This document shows, piece by piece, positions 25,543 through 34,380 of a stretch of 64,000 nt of DNA (positions are counted from its first letter, which is position 1; each line of letters opens with the position of its first letter). The position numbers were made by a program, and so were the translations under genes. The notes under the pieces are model-generated. The model saw nothing but the letters and a program-made list of their open reading frames with translations. It did no database searches and was not told the origin of the DNA. The stretch covers positions 340,788-404,787 of the forward strand of contig NZ_AOIB01000028.1 of assembly GCF_000337675.1 (NCBI RefSeq). Direction: 5' to 3'. The DNA is from Natronococcus amylolyticus DSM 10524 (GTDB lineage: Archaea > Halobacteriota > Halobacteria > Halobacteriales > Natrialbaceae).

Positions 25543-27976
25543 ACCCGATGGGCCACAACGCGATGAGACTCACCAGCAATCGACCTCCGCTGAGGACGAA
25601 CATCCCCTCGAGTGGGACGAGAGCCCGAACAATCGCAAGTCTAAGAGCGAGCGACAGGCCATCTCCAAGCGCGAAGAGAAAAACGACGCTCGAAAAATCG
25701 TTACAGGTGAGTCGAAATACACTGCCGATTACGCGCTGAACTTCCCGGATTTAGCTGAGGCAGCGGTCCTACGTTCAGATATTGCACACGGGTACGTAAC
25801 CGAAATCGATACGAGTGCCGCTGAAGCAATGGAGGGAGTCCATGCAGTCATCACGCCCGATTCCGGCGAGGTACCTGACACGATGTATACCTCCGCAGGA
25901 CAGTCGTATCCCGAACCAAGCCCATGGGACCTAAGCGTTCTCCGACGAAAAGTGCGCTATGTGGGTGATCCAATCGCTGCTGTAGCAGCCACAGATGGCC
26001 AGACAGCTGACAAAGCTATCAGAGCGATTGATGTCACGTACGAAGAGATAGACGCCGTTCTCGACCCAGAGGAGGCGATGGAACCTGATGCACCACAGAT
26101 ACACGATCCCGATCGGGTAGAAAACATTCAGCCGGGTGCGGACTACGAACGGAATATCGAAGCACAGATCGAAGGCGAAATCGGCGATGTGGACGCAGCT
26201 TTCGAGGAGGCAACGTCCAGAGATGACTGGATTGTCACTGAGACCGAGTGGAAGACGCCCTACCAATCCCACTGTGTTCCCGAACCACATACGACTATTG
26301 CACATCGCGACGAGGACAATCGCTTTCATCTCATCTCGGCTACACAGGTTCCGTACCATACACGTCGGCAGCTCGCGCATCTATTCGATGTTCCAATCCG
26401 AGATATTCGGGTAACGAAGCCGAGAATCGGTGCCGGATTTGGTGCCAAACAGTCGATGCTGATCGAACCAATTACCATGGCGCTGATGCTGGCCGCAGAT
26501 CGACCTGTGAAATTGGAGACGACGCGCCGCGAGCAGTTCTATGCCATGCGATCCCGACGTCCTGCTCGAGTCCGATTGCGAAGCGTCGTTACTCAGGAAG
26601 GGGAGCTCAAGGCACTCGATATGTCGGCGGTTACGAACTCGGGTGCGTACGGACCGCATGGGATGACAGTAGCCAGTTCTATTGCAACGAAACCGCTGCC
26701 GCTGTACACACATACACCGAACATCCGGTTTGAGATGAAAGCAGTCCATACTAATCTCCCGATCGGGGGCGCATTCCGCGGCTATGGAGCCCCCCAGGGG
26801 CACTTTGCACTCGAGGGCCACATGGACGAAGTCGCCAACGAACTAGAGCTTGATCCTATCGAGTTTCGTTCGCGGAACCTCATTGGTAACGGTGATCTGG
26901 ATACTGCATCGGGTATCACGAAGGATGGTGAGCATGTCCGTCGGATTCGCTCGTGTGGTATTGATGAGTGTATTGAACGTGGGAAAGACGCTATCGGCTG
27001 GGAAGAGATCGAACAGCCTGAAGAGGAGCATCTTCACCGCGCCTGTGGTATTGCTCTCACCGCTCAGAAAAGCGGTGTCGCAGGCGACGAACTCGGTGCT
27101 GCACATATCAAAATGAACGAGGACGGTTCGTTCATCCTTCAAACGGGCGCTGTCGATATCGGGCCCGGTGCGGACACTGCGATGGCACAGATCGCTGCAG
27201 AAGTTCTCGGTGTGCCACCCGAGGATGTTCTCGTTCAACCCTCGGATACGGATATCTCACCGTTCGATTACGGTGCATATGCGTCCTCAACAACGTACGT
27301 TACCGGAAGTGCAGTGAAAAAAGCAGCCGAAGAGGCACGGACGCACCTATTTGAATTTGCCTCACAGATGCTCGATGAGCCAGCAGAAACCCTTGAGGCC
27401 CACGACGGAGCCGTCCACTCAAAACAGACTGGCGATTCGGTCACGATAGAGGAGATCGGGTATGAATCTATCTACGGCGGCAGGGTACGCGAGCAGATAA
27501 TGGGCCAGGCGAGCCACAGTACGAACGAATCACCGGCCCCATTTGGCGCACAGTTTGCCGACGTGACCGTTAACGAATACACCGGTGAATTCGAGATCCA
27601 CCAACTCGTGTACGCAGTCGACTGTGGCGTCGCAATCAACCCAGACCTCGCAGAAGGACAGGTAGAGGGTGCAATGCATATGAGTTACGAGCTCGCGGTG
27701 TCCGCAGGCTTCTCGTTTGACGACGATGGGACCCCGGAAATCCTTGGGTTCCGTGACTATGGGATGCCAACGACGGAGGATCAGCCTCCACTCGACTCAA
27801 TTCTCGTCGAAACATACGAGCCAACGGGGCCATTTGGCGCAAAATCTGTCGCTGAGATCCCCGTTAACGGCGTTCCGCCAGCATTGAGCAATGCGATTCG
27901 CCGCGCTGTCGATATTAGGGTCAGCGACTTGCCAATCACCGCTGAGAAAATCCAAGCAGAGATTGACAACGACTAG
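25535..27976 (+). CDS. Xanthine dehydrogenase-type molybdopterin large subunit
   Basis: The 813-residue protein has an acidic 50-residue leader, the a/b hammerhead domain (about 60-170) and the molybdopterin domain (about 190-800). Visible cofactor-binding segments are GAGFGAKQS, GGAFRGYGAPQGHFALEGHM (about 410-429) and, near the C-terminus, GAKSVAEIPVNG (about 768-779) with the catalytic Glu. ATG 25535 follows GGGGTGA and overlaps the small subunit by eight bases. In this purine cluster it most likely oxidises hypoxanthine/xanthine to urate. No FAD-binding subunit gene is nearby, so the electron acceptor is uncertain. Confidence 0.88.
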   Translation: MSKPDGPQRDETHQQSTSAEDEHPLEWDESPNNRKSKSERQAISKREEKNDARKIVTGESKYTADYALNFPDLAEAAVLRSDIAHGYVTEIDTSAAEAMEGVHAVITPDSGEVPDTMYTSAGQSYPEPSPWDLSVLRRKVRYVGDPIAAVAATDGQTADKAIRAIDVTYEEIDAVLDPEEAMEPDAPQIHDPDRVENIQPGADYERNIEAQIEGEIGDVDAAFEEATSRDDWIVTETEWKTPYQSHCVPEPHTTIAHRDEDNRFHLISATQVPYHTRRQLAHLFDVPIRDIRVTKPRIGAGFGAKQSMLIEPITMALMLAADRPVKLETTRREQFYAMRSRRPARVRLRSVVTQEGELKALDMSAVTNSGAYGPHGMTVASSIATKPLPLYTHTPNIRFEMKAVHTNLPIGGAFRGYGAPQGHFALEGHMDEVANELELDPIEFRSRNLIGNGDLDTASGITKDGEHVRRIRSCGIDECIERGKDAIGWEEIEQPEEEHLHRACGIALTAQKSGVAGDELGAAHIKMNEDGSFILQTGAVDIGPGADTAMAQIAAEVLGVPPEDVLVQPSDTDISPFDYGAYASSTTYVTGSAVKKAAEEARTHLFEFASQMLDEPAETLEAHDGAVHSKQTGDSVTIEEIGYESIYGGRVREQIMGQASHSTNESPAPFGAQFADVTVNEYTGEFEIHQLVYAVDCGVAINPDLAEGQVEGAMHMSYELAVSAGFSFDDDGTPEILGFRDYGMPTTEDQPPLDSILVETYEPTGPFGAKSVAEIPVNGVPPALSNAIRRAVDIRVSDLPITAEKIQAEIDND

Positions 27977-28232
27977 CTGACCCGGTACTCATCGACGAGT
28001 TTCGATAGTAGGGAAACGACTACAGGTCGGGTGACCTGTGGCTTTTGTAACTCCCCCAGCCTATGCGGATAATCCAGTGCCGCCCGTTCGAATTCGTAGA
28101 CGGTTCGCTATCAAACGGGCTGCCGGTGAGCAGGAAGCCGACGTGAGCCATATCTGTACTATTAGAAAGGGACAATGAGCGTTAGCACCTCGCATGCTTG
28201 GCGGCGACGTCATAGGTCGTTCGCCGTCTGTG

Positions 28233-29900
28233 CTACTCAACGATAACGTCGACGTGCTTCCAGCGCTCGACATCGACCAATCCCCGATTTGTGAGGCGGT
28301 ACTGGGGAATGACTTCGAGCGCAAGAAATGAGAGCGTCATCAGACTATGACGATCAAGACCGAGGTCCTCCGCTCGGGCGATAACCTGCTTGAACCGTTC
28401 GCAAACGGTTGACAGCGGATCGTCGGACATCAGCCCGGCGACCGGAAGCGGCAACGCTGTGATCTCTTGTCCGCTCCGCTGTGGATCGTAAACGGCGACA
28501 CCGCCGTCGATGTCGCGAAGGTGATTCGCAATTCGGGCCATTGCGTCGTACGTTGTCCCCGCGACGATACAATTGTGCGCATCGTGAGCGACCGTCGAAC
28601 CGATCGCCCCGCACTCGAGACCGAGACCACGAACAAAACCGCATCCGATACCGGCGTCCTGACCATGTCGTTCGATCACCGCAAGGGGAAGGACATCGTC
28701 GTCAGGCACCGGTTCGATCCGACCCCCAACGACGGAGAGAGTCGCTTCTGTACGTTCTGTTTGAATACCATCCGCAATCGCGAGGGTGCGAACCGTGACT
28801 CGTTCCATTTCTGCCGGCAAAGTGAGCGCCAAATCCGCTCCTGAAACTGGCTCGAAATCGACGGTTTCGGATGATAAAGCGGTGGTCGGTGGGGAGCAAA
28901 CGGAACTCGTCGGATCGATCTGTCCGTCGATGAGGACGTGGTCGACATCCCACGATTCGAGGTCGTTGAGCAGGACAAGGTCGGCAGGTGCGCCGGGCTG
29001 GATCCGTCCGTACGGAAAGTCATAGCACTCCGCCGTGTTTAGCGTCGCCATCTGAACGGCCTCAATTGGATCGACTCCTTCTTCGATCGCCTTTCGCACC
29101 GCGAAGTCGACACCGCCGTTTTCGACAAGATCAACGACGTCCCGATCGTCCGAACACAGCGAAAGTCGCCGCGTTGGGACCTCATCGACGATCCCGACGA
29201 GATCTGCGAGATTCTTCGATGACGATCCTTCGCGAAGGTACACGCGGAAACCGAGATTGACTTTCTCTCGCGCCTCGGCCTCGGATATACTCTCGTGATC
29301 GTTGTCGAGGTACCGCGCTGCCTCATGTAGATCCGGGCCGGTGACCCGCGGAAGGTGACCGTCGACGGTGAGTCCTCGTTCGCGAGCAGCACGTATCTTC
29401 GCGTGCAGATCCGGATCGTTCTCGACGAGCGCGGGAAGATCCATCACTTCGCCGAGCGCAACAGCGTGTTCGTGTTTAAGTAATGACTCGACGTCGTCGG
29501 CATCGAGTGTCGCCCCACTGTCTTGTAAATTCGAGGCTGGGACGCTCGATGGGACGCTAAACCGTACTTTCAATGGGGTTTTCGTCGCATCCTCGAAGAC
29601 GGCCCGAACGCCGTCAGCTCCGAGAACGTTCGCGATCTCGTGAGGGTCGTGGACGATACTGGTCACGCCGCGCGGTATCATCGCTTCCCCATACTGAGGA
29701 ATCGTGACCATGCTCGACTCAACGTGCTTGTGTGCGTCGATCAGTCCCGGTGCGATGTATTCGGCTTCGAACGTTCGCTCTGCTGGCCGCTCCTCGAGCG
29801 CGACTATTTCACCGTCATCGATGGCGATCGCCCCTTCTTGAAGTGCGCCAGCGTTGACGTTGACGATCGTTCCTCGAACGAGTGTGTCTACCTGGCTCAT
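28233..29900 (-). CDS. ade: Adenine deaminase
   Basis: The 555-residue protein matches adenine deaminase: the metal-binding motif is PGLIDAHKHVESSM with His57 and His59, then GVTSIVHDPHEIANVLG, and the C-terminal adenine-deaminase domain is present (GGGRIEPV-like VVGGRIEP, HDAHNCIVAGT). It converts adenine to hypoxanthine and ammonia, feeding the xanthine-dehydrogenase step. ATG 29900 (MSQVDTLV) is the family-like start; 29942 would add 14 residues. It is followed by nothing co-directional and preceded by a purine permease. Confidence 0.9.
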   Translation of the reverse strand: MSQVDTLVRGTIVNVNAGALQEGAIAIDDGEIVALEERPAERTFEAEYIAPGLIDAHKHVESSMVTIPQYGEAMIPRGVTSIVHDPHEIANVLGADGVRAVFEDATKTPLKVRFSVPSSVPASNLQDSGATLDADDVESLLKHEHAVALGEVMDLPALVENDPDLHAKIRAARERGLTVDGHLPRVTGPDLHEAARYLDNDHESISEAEAREKVNLGFRVYLREGSSSKNLADLVGIVDEVPTRRLSLCSDDRDVVDLVENGGVDFAVRKAIEEGVDPIEAVQMATLNTAECYDFPYGRIQPGAPADLVLLNDLESWDVDHVLIDGQIDPTSSVCSPPTTALSSETVDFEPVSGADLALTLPAEMERVTVRTLAIADGIQTERTEATLSVVGGRIEPVPDDDVLPLAVIERHGQDAGIGCGFVRGLGLECGAIGSTVAHDAHNCIVAGTTYDAMARIANHLRDIDGGVAVYDPQRSGQEITALPLPVAGLMSDDPLSTVCERFKQVIARAEDLGLDRHSLMTLSFLALEVIPQYRLTNRGLVDVERWKHVDVIVE

Positions 29901-30008
29901 GGTTTTAAAGTTCGGTCGGACTTCGTCTGGTGGTCGTACCATTGTATAGACCGTTCGCCCCGTCCTGGACGAGTCCGGTTCGGATCGAAGGGACGAACAA
30001 ATTCACAG

Positions 30009-31397
30009 TCAATCGTCCTCCTGCATACCAGTGGAATCGTGCGGTGAGGGATCATCATCGGTGACTGGTTCCTCCAGCCCGAATTCGAATTCGCTGTCTG
30101 GTCGCGGAACAAGGGTATTGAGCAAGACTGCAGAAAGTGCAGTCATGATTACCGCATTCCCGAAGAAAATCTCGGCACTTCCCGGCAGTGCCTCGAGGGC
30201 TTCGGGACGGACTTCAACGCCGAGTCCAAGACCGATCGAAACGGCGATGATAACCATATTGCGTCGGTTCATCCGTTCATTGAGGAAAATGAGTCGAAGA
30301 CCGCTCGCCATCACCATGCCGAACATAACGAGTACGGCACCGCCGAGTACCGAGTCCGGGATCGTCGCGACGATCGCACTAACTTTGGGAATGAAGCCGA
30401 GGACGAGGAGAATGCCGCCCCCGACACCGACCACGTATCGACTCATCACGCCGGTAAAGTTGATGATTCCAACGTTTTGAGAGAACGTTGTCAGCGGAAA
30501 CGCACCGAAGATCCCACCGAGTGAACTGCCGAACCCGTCGACGAACAGCCCACCACGGATCTCACGCTCTTTTGGATTCCGGCCTTCTGCAGCCGTGATA
30601 CCGGACATATCACCGATCGACTCGATTGCCGCCGTAATAAAGAGGGCCGTGAACGTGAGGATTGCTACCGGCTCGAATGCGAATCCGAACCGACCGGGAA
30701 CCGGAAGCGCGAACCAGCTCGCCTCCGCAACGGGAGTGAAGTCTACGATACCAATCGCAATGGCGGCCAGATAGCCGACGACAATTCCGATGAGTATGCT
30801 GAGAATTCGCCAGATACCCTCCATAAAAAGGTTCATTCCGACAGTGATTCCAAGAACGAGCATCGCGAGTCCGAGGTGGTAAAGCGCGCCGTAATCGGGG
30901 GCTTCGGCGCCGCCGGCCGCGTAGTCGATTCCGACGGGGATCAAGTACAGACCGATGATCATCACGATGAGACCAGTGACAAGCGGCGGGAAAAACCGTC
31001 TAACACGGCTGAACTGCCACGCAATGAGAACCTCTACCAGAGCTGCGATGACAATTGCCCCGAACACCGCATCGAGACCATACTGCCCGCCAATGGCAAT
31101 CGCTGCTCCAACAAACGCAAAACTCGAGCCCATAACGATCGGGAGTCGCGCGCCGACCGGTCCGATCGGAAACACCTGTACGAGCGTTGCGAGGCCCGAG
31201 AAGATCAGAACCATCTGAATGAGATAGGTCGTGTCCGCTGCGCCGAGCCCGATTGCTCCAGAGACGATGATCGCGACCGCGATGGTCGGAACAAACATCG
31301 CCGAAACGTGTTGCAGTCCTAAGAAAAAGGACTTGAGGGCTGGGGGTTTCTCTTCCAGCTCATACGCCAGTTCGATAGACCCGTCATTGGATGGCAT
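30009..31397 (-). CDS. NCS2 (NAT) family xanthine/uracil permease
   Basis: The 462-residue protein has about 14 hydrophobic segments. The nucleobase-ascorbate transporter signature QNVGIINFTG at about residue 306 fits [QEP]-N-x-G-x4-T-[RKG]. TTFSQN rather than the uracil-type pattern points to xanthine/urate transport. It lies directly upstream of ade on the same strand. A spaced inverted repeat stands 8-26 bases before its start. Confidence 0.88.
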   Translation of the reverse strand: MPSNDGSIELAYELEEKPPALKSFFLGLQHVSAMFVPTIAVAIIVSGAIGLGAADTTYLIQMVLIFSGLATLVQVFPIGPVGARLPIVMGSSFAFVGAAIAIGGQYGLDAVFGAIVIAALVEVLIAWQFSRVRRFFPPLVTGLIVMIIGLYLIPVGIDYAAGGAEAPDYGALYHLGLAMLVLGITVGMNLFMEGIWRILSILIGIVVGYLAAIAIGIVDFTPVAEASWFALPVPGRFGFAFEPVAILTFTALFITAAIESIGDMSGITAAEGRNPKEREIRGGLFVDGFGSSLGGIFGAFPLTTFSQNVGIINFTGVMSRYVVGVGGGILLVLGFIPKVSAIVATIPDSVLGGAVLVMFGMVMASGLRLIFLNERMNRRNMVIIAVSIGLGLGVEVRPEALEALPGSAEIFFGNAVIMTALSAVLLNTLVPRPDSEFEFGLEEPVTDDDPSPHDSTGMQEDD

Positions 31398-31404
31398 GAG
31401 ATAA

Positions 31405-31423
31405 CATGCATCAAATATGCATG
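31405..31423. promoter_or_regulatory. Inverted repeat before the purine permease
   Basis: CATGCAT (31405-31411) and ATGCATG (31417-31423) are exact inverse complements separated by five bases, 8 bases upstream of the permease ATG at 31397. The position suits an operator covering the transcript start. Confidence 0.4.
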
Positions 31424-31571
31424 CACCATGATAAAGTCTTGGGATTGGACGAAACTGACAACTCTCCTCCGGTATTTAGATATAATCAGCTTTTTCTTAG
31501 AGTGTCTTTGCCCAAATAATTCACAGCCATGTCCAAACAGCGGATATAAGATGACAATGAAACGTGTGCGG

Positions 31572-32969
31572 TTACGTGCTCGATATAACTCCACCGGCAG
31601 AAATATAGTAATAAAGGACGAATGCAGCGGCCAGAACCCACTGACCGGGATGAACATCTTCTCCCTCACCCATTGCGGTCTTGACCAGCGGATAGCTAAT
31701 GATACCAGCTGCGAGGCCATCTGCGATGGAAGCCGTAAGCGGCATAACGGTGATTGTGAGACCGCTCGAAATGAGCCATGCGGGGTGTTCCCAGTTGATA
31801 TCGGTCACGCCCTGGAGCATGATAATGCCAACGACTACCAATGCCAGATACGATGCGTATTGCGGGATCGCAGCGATAAGTGGAACAGCCGCCAACGAGA
31901 GCAAGAAGAGCGCGCCGACAGTAAGCGCGGTCATACCGGTCCGACCTCCCTCCTCGATTCCGGTCGAGCTCTCGATGTATGTCGTGACTGTCGAAGTGCC
32001 CACCATCGCACCGAATGTGGTACCGACCGCGTCTGCCATCAGCGGTTTTTCCATCTCCGGGAGGTCGCCGTCCTCGTCGAGGAAACCGCCGAACTGCGAG
32101 ACACCGATGAGCGTGCCTGCAGTATCAAAGAAATCTACGAAAAAGAAGGTAAACACGACTACTACAAACGTTGCCGGATCAATCTGGTGGAAGCCCTCGA
32201 GAAAAGCTCCGGCCAGCGGCGTAATATCATACTGCGGAGATGCGAGTTCGGCCGGCGCAAGAACGCCGCGTTCGACGACACCAGCGAGCGTAAGCGCCCA
32301 GCCCGCAATCGCCGTCGTGATGATACCGATGATAATTGCACCGGTGATGCCGCGAGCGTACAGGATGAACGTGAACATCAGTCCTCCAAGTGCGACGAGC
32401 GCCACAGGATCGGTCGCGACATCGTTTAACTGAACTAACGTCGCATCGTATGCCACGATAACGTTCATTTCGATCAATCCCAGCAAAAGCAAGAACAATC
32501 CAATCCCTGCGCCGACAGCGAACTTGACCGGTGCCGGGAACAGTTCGATAATGTAGCGTCTTGCACCGAAGTACGTCAGTGCCATGAAAATTATTCCTTC
32601 GACGAACACCGCAGCGAGTGCGGTTTGCCATGGAACGCCCAGTAGTATCACAACGGTGAACGCGAAGTACGCGTTCAACCCCATTCCGGGCGCTAATCCG
32701 AAGGGACGATTCGCGTGAAATGCCATCACGAGTATGGCGGCGACAGCCGCCAGAATGGTTGCGATCGCAATCATCTGGAATACCTCCTGATCTGTGTAAC
32801 CCTCAATCTCGATCGCTTCCGAGAGGATTGCAGGGTTGACGATGATAATGTACGACATCGTGAGGAACGTCGTCGTACCTGCAATCACCTCTGTTCTCAA
32901 ATCTGTGTCGTATTCTTCGAACCCAAAGTACTCTGCTAATCGCGATCCTGAGTCACGTGACTTCGACAT
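31572..32969 (-). CDS. AzgA/PbuG-type guanine/hypoxanthine/adenine permease
   Basis: The 465-residue protein opens with YFGFEEYDTDLRTEVIAGTT and TFLTMSYIIIVNPAIL, the signature of the AzgA branch of NCS2 permeases. About 12-14 helices follow, with GTSTVTTYIESSTGIEEGGR near residue 319, a conserved transport motif of this branch. AzgA proteins import adenine, guanine and hypoxanthine with protons, which suits ade and the xanthine dehydrogenase. It is followed by a 174-base gap to the second permease, and both point the same way. Confidence 0.9.
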   Translation of the reverse strand: MSKSRDSGSRLAEYFGFEEYDTDLRTEVIAGTTTFLTMSYIIIVNPAILSEAIEIEGYTDQEVFQMIAIATILAAVAAILVMAFHANRPFGLAPGMGLNAYFAFTVVILLGVPWQTALAAVFVEGIIFMALTYFGARRYIIELFPAPVKFAVGAGIGLFLLLLGLIEMNVIVAYDATLVQLNDVATDPVALVALGGLMFTFILYARGITGAIIIGIITTAIAGWALTLAGVVERGVLAPAELASPQYDITPLAGAFLEGFHQIDPATFVVVVFTFFFVDFFDTAGTLIGVSQFGGFLDEDGDLPEMEKPLMADAVGTTFGAMVGTSTVTTYIESSTGIEEGGRTGMTALTVGALFLLSLAAVPLIAAIPQYASYLALVVVGIIMLQGVTDINWEHPAWLISSGLTITVMPLTASIADGLAAGIISYPLVKTAMGEGEDVHPGQWVLAAAFVLYYYISAGGVISST

Positions 32970-33054
32970 ATGCTGTACGTCATTCTATACCATCCTATAT
33001 GTTTCCCTATCTCACCATTTTCGAAATGAAACACTATGGGTGCTCACTGTTTGC

Positions 33055-33165
33055 TGACATCCTCGCATGACTGAAGTCGTGGAGTTCCCGTCACAGACGG
33101 TGGTCCTACGGGTTGAGGAGGTTCGCGGGTCCGCAGTTCCCGCATCTGAAGACTTCCGATAGACC
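33055..33165 (-). mobile_element. Right-end remnant of an IS1341/TnpB-type element
   Basis: On the minus strand this reads a 7-bp hairpin (CACGACT, loop TC, AGTCATG at 33066-33081) followed by CGAGGATGTCA, the form in which haloarchaeal IS605/IS1341 right ends finish. Upstream lies a short degenerate tail like the end of a tnpB gene (CCTCCTCAACCCGTAGGACC). No transposase frame is left. The rest of the 32970-33412 gap holds only a degenerate repeat at 33219-33235. Confidence 0.35.
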
Positions 33166-33218
33166 CACTCGGAGCGATGAGAAACTACCGTTGAATACCA
33201 GTCATAGCCAATATGTGC

Positions 33219-33235
33219 GTTCAACATATACAAAC
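33219..33235. repeat. Imperfect copy of the IclR-upstream inverted repeat
   Basis: GTTCAACATATACAAAC matches GTTCAATATATACGAAC at 34274-34290 in 15 of 17 positions. The two copies bracket the IclR gene, and this one lies 250 bases upstream of the azgA-type permease start. Confidence 0.35.
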
Positions 33236-33412
33236 AAGATCTATTATCCATATTAAGACGACACATCTAATCAGTTCTTGGGACTGAACAGCCCTTACAT
33301 TTACACCAGTATGGCTGTAATTTCTGAAGGCACGGAAGACAAATCACCAGACCTGAGACCCTCGAGATGTACACGAGCAAGTGCCAAGTCTTGATAAACG
33401 TGACTGCGGAAT

Positions 33413-34231
33413 TTATGTCTCGTCTTTGACTATCTCAGAGCTTCTTCTATGCATATTGACGTTCACCTCGATGACGTTCGCCACTTTTGTTACCAAATCA
33501 ATGATTCTCTGGCACTCAGAATCCTCCCCGAACATACTTTTCGGACCGGAGACACTCAGAGATCCCAGAACAGTTCCATCCCGGGATCTAATTGGAGCAC
33601 CAATAGCTTGGAAACCCTCGATCTCTTCTTCATTGTTATGAGAGAACCCTTGTTCACGAATGTCAGCCAATTCTTCGAATAGACGGTCTTTGCAGGTAAT
33701 CGTCTGCTCGGTACGAGCGGGCAAGCCATAGCGGTCAATAATCATTTCCACTCGCTCTCGGGGAAGATATGCAAGAATTGCTTTCCCTGAAGCGGTAATA
33801 TGAAGATAGTCTCGTTGCTGGAATTTGGCCATTTGGTAGCCGTCGCCAACTGCCTGTTCTCCTTTCGATTTATACAAATTGTGTCCACGGCCGCTCTCCT
33901 CAACAACCAAGTGAGCGTACTGTCCTGTTTCTGCGGCTAAGTTATCGACCTCGCTTTTCCCTATCGTATAGAGAAGGCTTTGATTCCGAACGTATTCTCC
34001 AAAGATCAGCATATCATACGATAACCGATAGCGGTCATCATCTTTCCTAACGAGACCACCCTTTTCAAGAGATTTGAGGTAGGTATACGTCGTACTCTTT
34101 GACTCACCAAGATGATTAGCGAGCTCTGTAACACCTGCACCATTCAAGTGCATAAGGGCGCGTATGATATCGATTGCGTTGAGCACAGTCGTTAGTGTAC
34201 GTGGATCAGATTTTGTGTCGTCAGTTGGCAT
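33413..34231 (-). CDS. IclR family transcriptional regulator
   Basis: The 272-residue regulator has an N-terminal winged HTH (about 15-75: RTLTTVLNAIDIIRALMHLN, ELANHLGESKSTTYTYLKSL) and the C-terminal IclR effector domain (about 90-265, with LHITASGKAILAYLPRERVE and GFSHNNEEEIEGFQAIGAPI). It is divergent from the allantoinase gene and lies inside the purine cluster, so allantoin, allantoate or urate are candidate ligands, as for bacterial AllR. Confidence 0.9.
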   Translation of the reverse strand: MPTDDTKSDPRTLTTVLNAIDIIRALMHLNGAGVTELANHLGESKSTTYTYLKSLEKGGLVRKDDDRYRLSYDMLIFGEYVRNQSLLYTIGKSEVDNLAAETGQYAHLVVEESGRGHNLYKSKGEQAVGDGYQMAKFQQRDYLHITASGKAILAYLPRERVEMIIDRYGLPARTEQTITCKDRLFEELADIREQGFSHNNEEEIEGFQAIGAPIRSRDGTVLGSLSVSGPKSMFGEDSECQRIIDLVTKVANVIEVNVNMHRRSSEIVKDET

Positions 34232-34273
34232 AGCACAGTATCAAAGGTAAACCCTCTTCAATATTTTGTCAGT

Positions 34274-34290
34274 GTTCAATATATACGAAC
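34274..34290. promoter_or_regulatory. Candidate IclR operator, GTTC-N9-GAAC
   Basis: GTTCAATATATACGAAC lies in the 149-base region between the IclR start (34231) and the allantoinase start (34381). Its arms GTTC and GAAC are inverse complements. An imperfect second copy is at 33219. Confidence 0.4.
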
Positions 34291-34351
34291 GCCCCATCTG
34301 ATTGTAACACTCTCGATGGTCCAATCTGAACTGTCCAGCCAGTGCAATCAA

Positions 34352-34358
34352 TTATATA
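34352..34358 (+). promoter_or_regulatory. Putative TATA box of the allantoinase gene
   Basis: TTATATA lies 23-29 bases before the ATG at 34381, the spacing for a leaderless transcript. Confidence 0.5.
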
Positions 34359-34380
34359 GCCGTGTACAGAAAAGCAGACC

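Noticed and set aside
31428..32429. 333-residue open frame on the plus strand
   Set aside because: It is antisense to the AzgA-type permease and extremely basic and polar, typical of a shadow frame.
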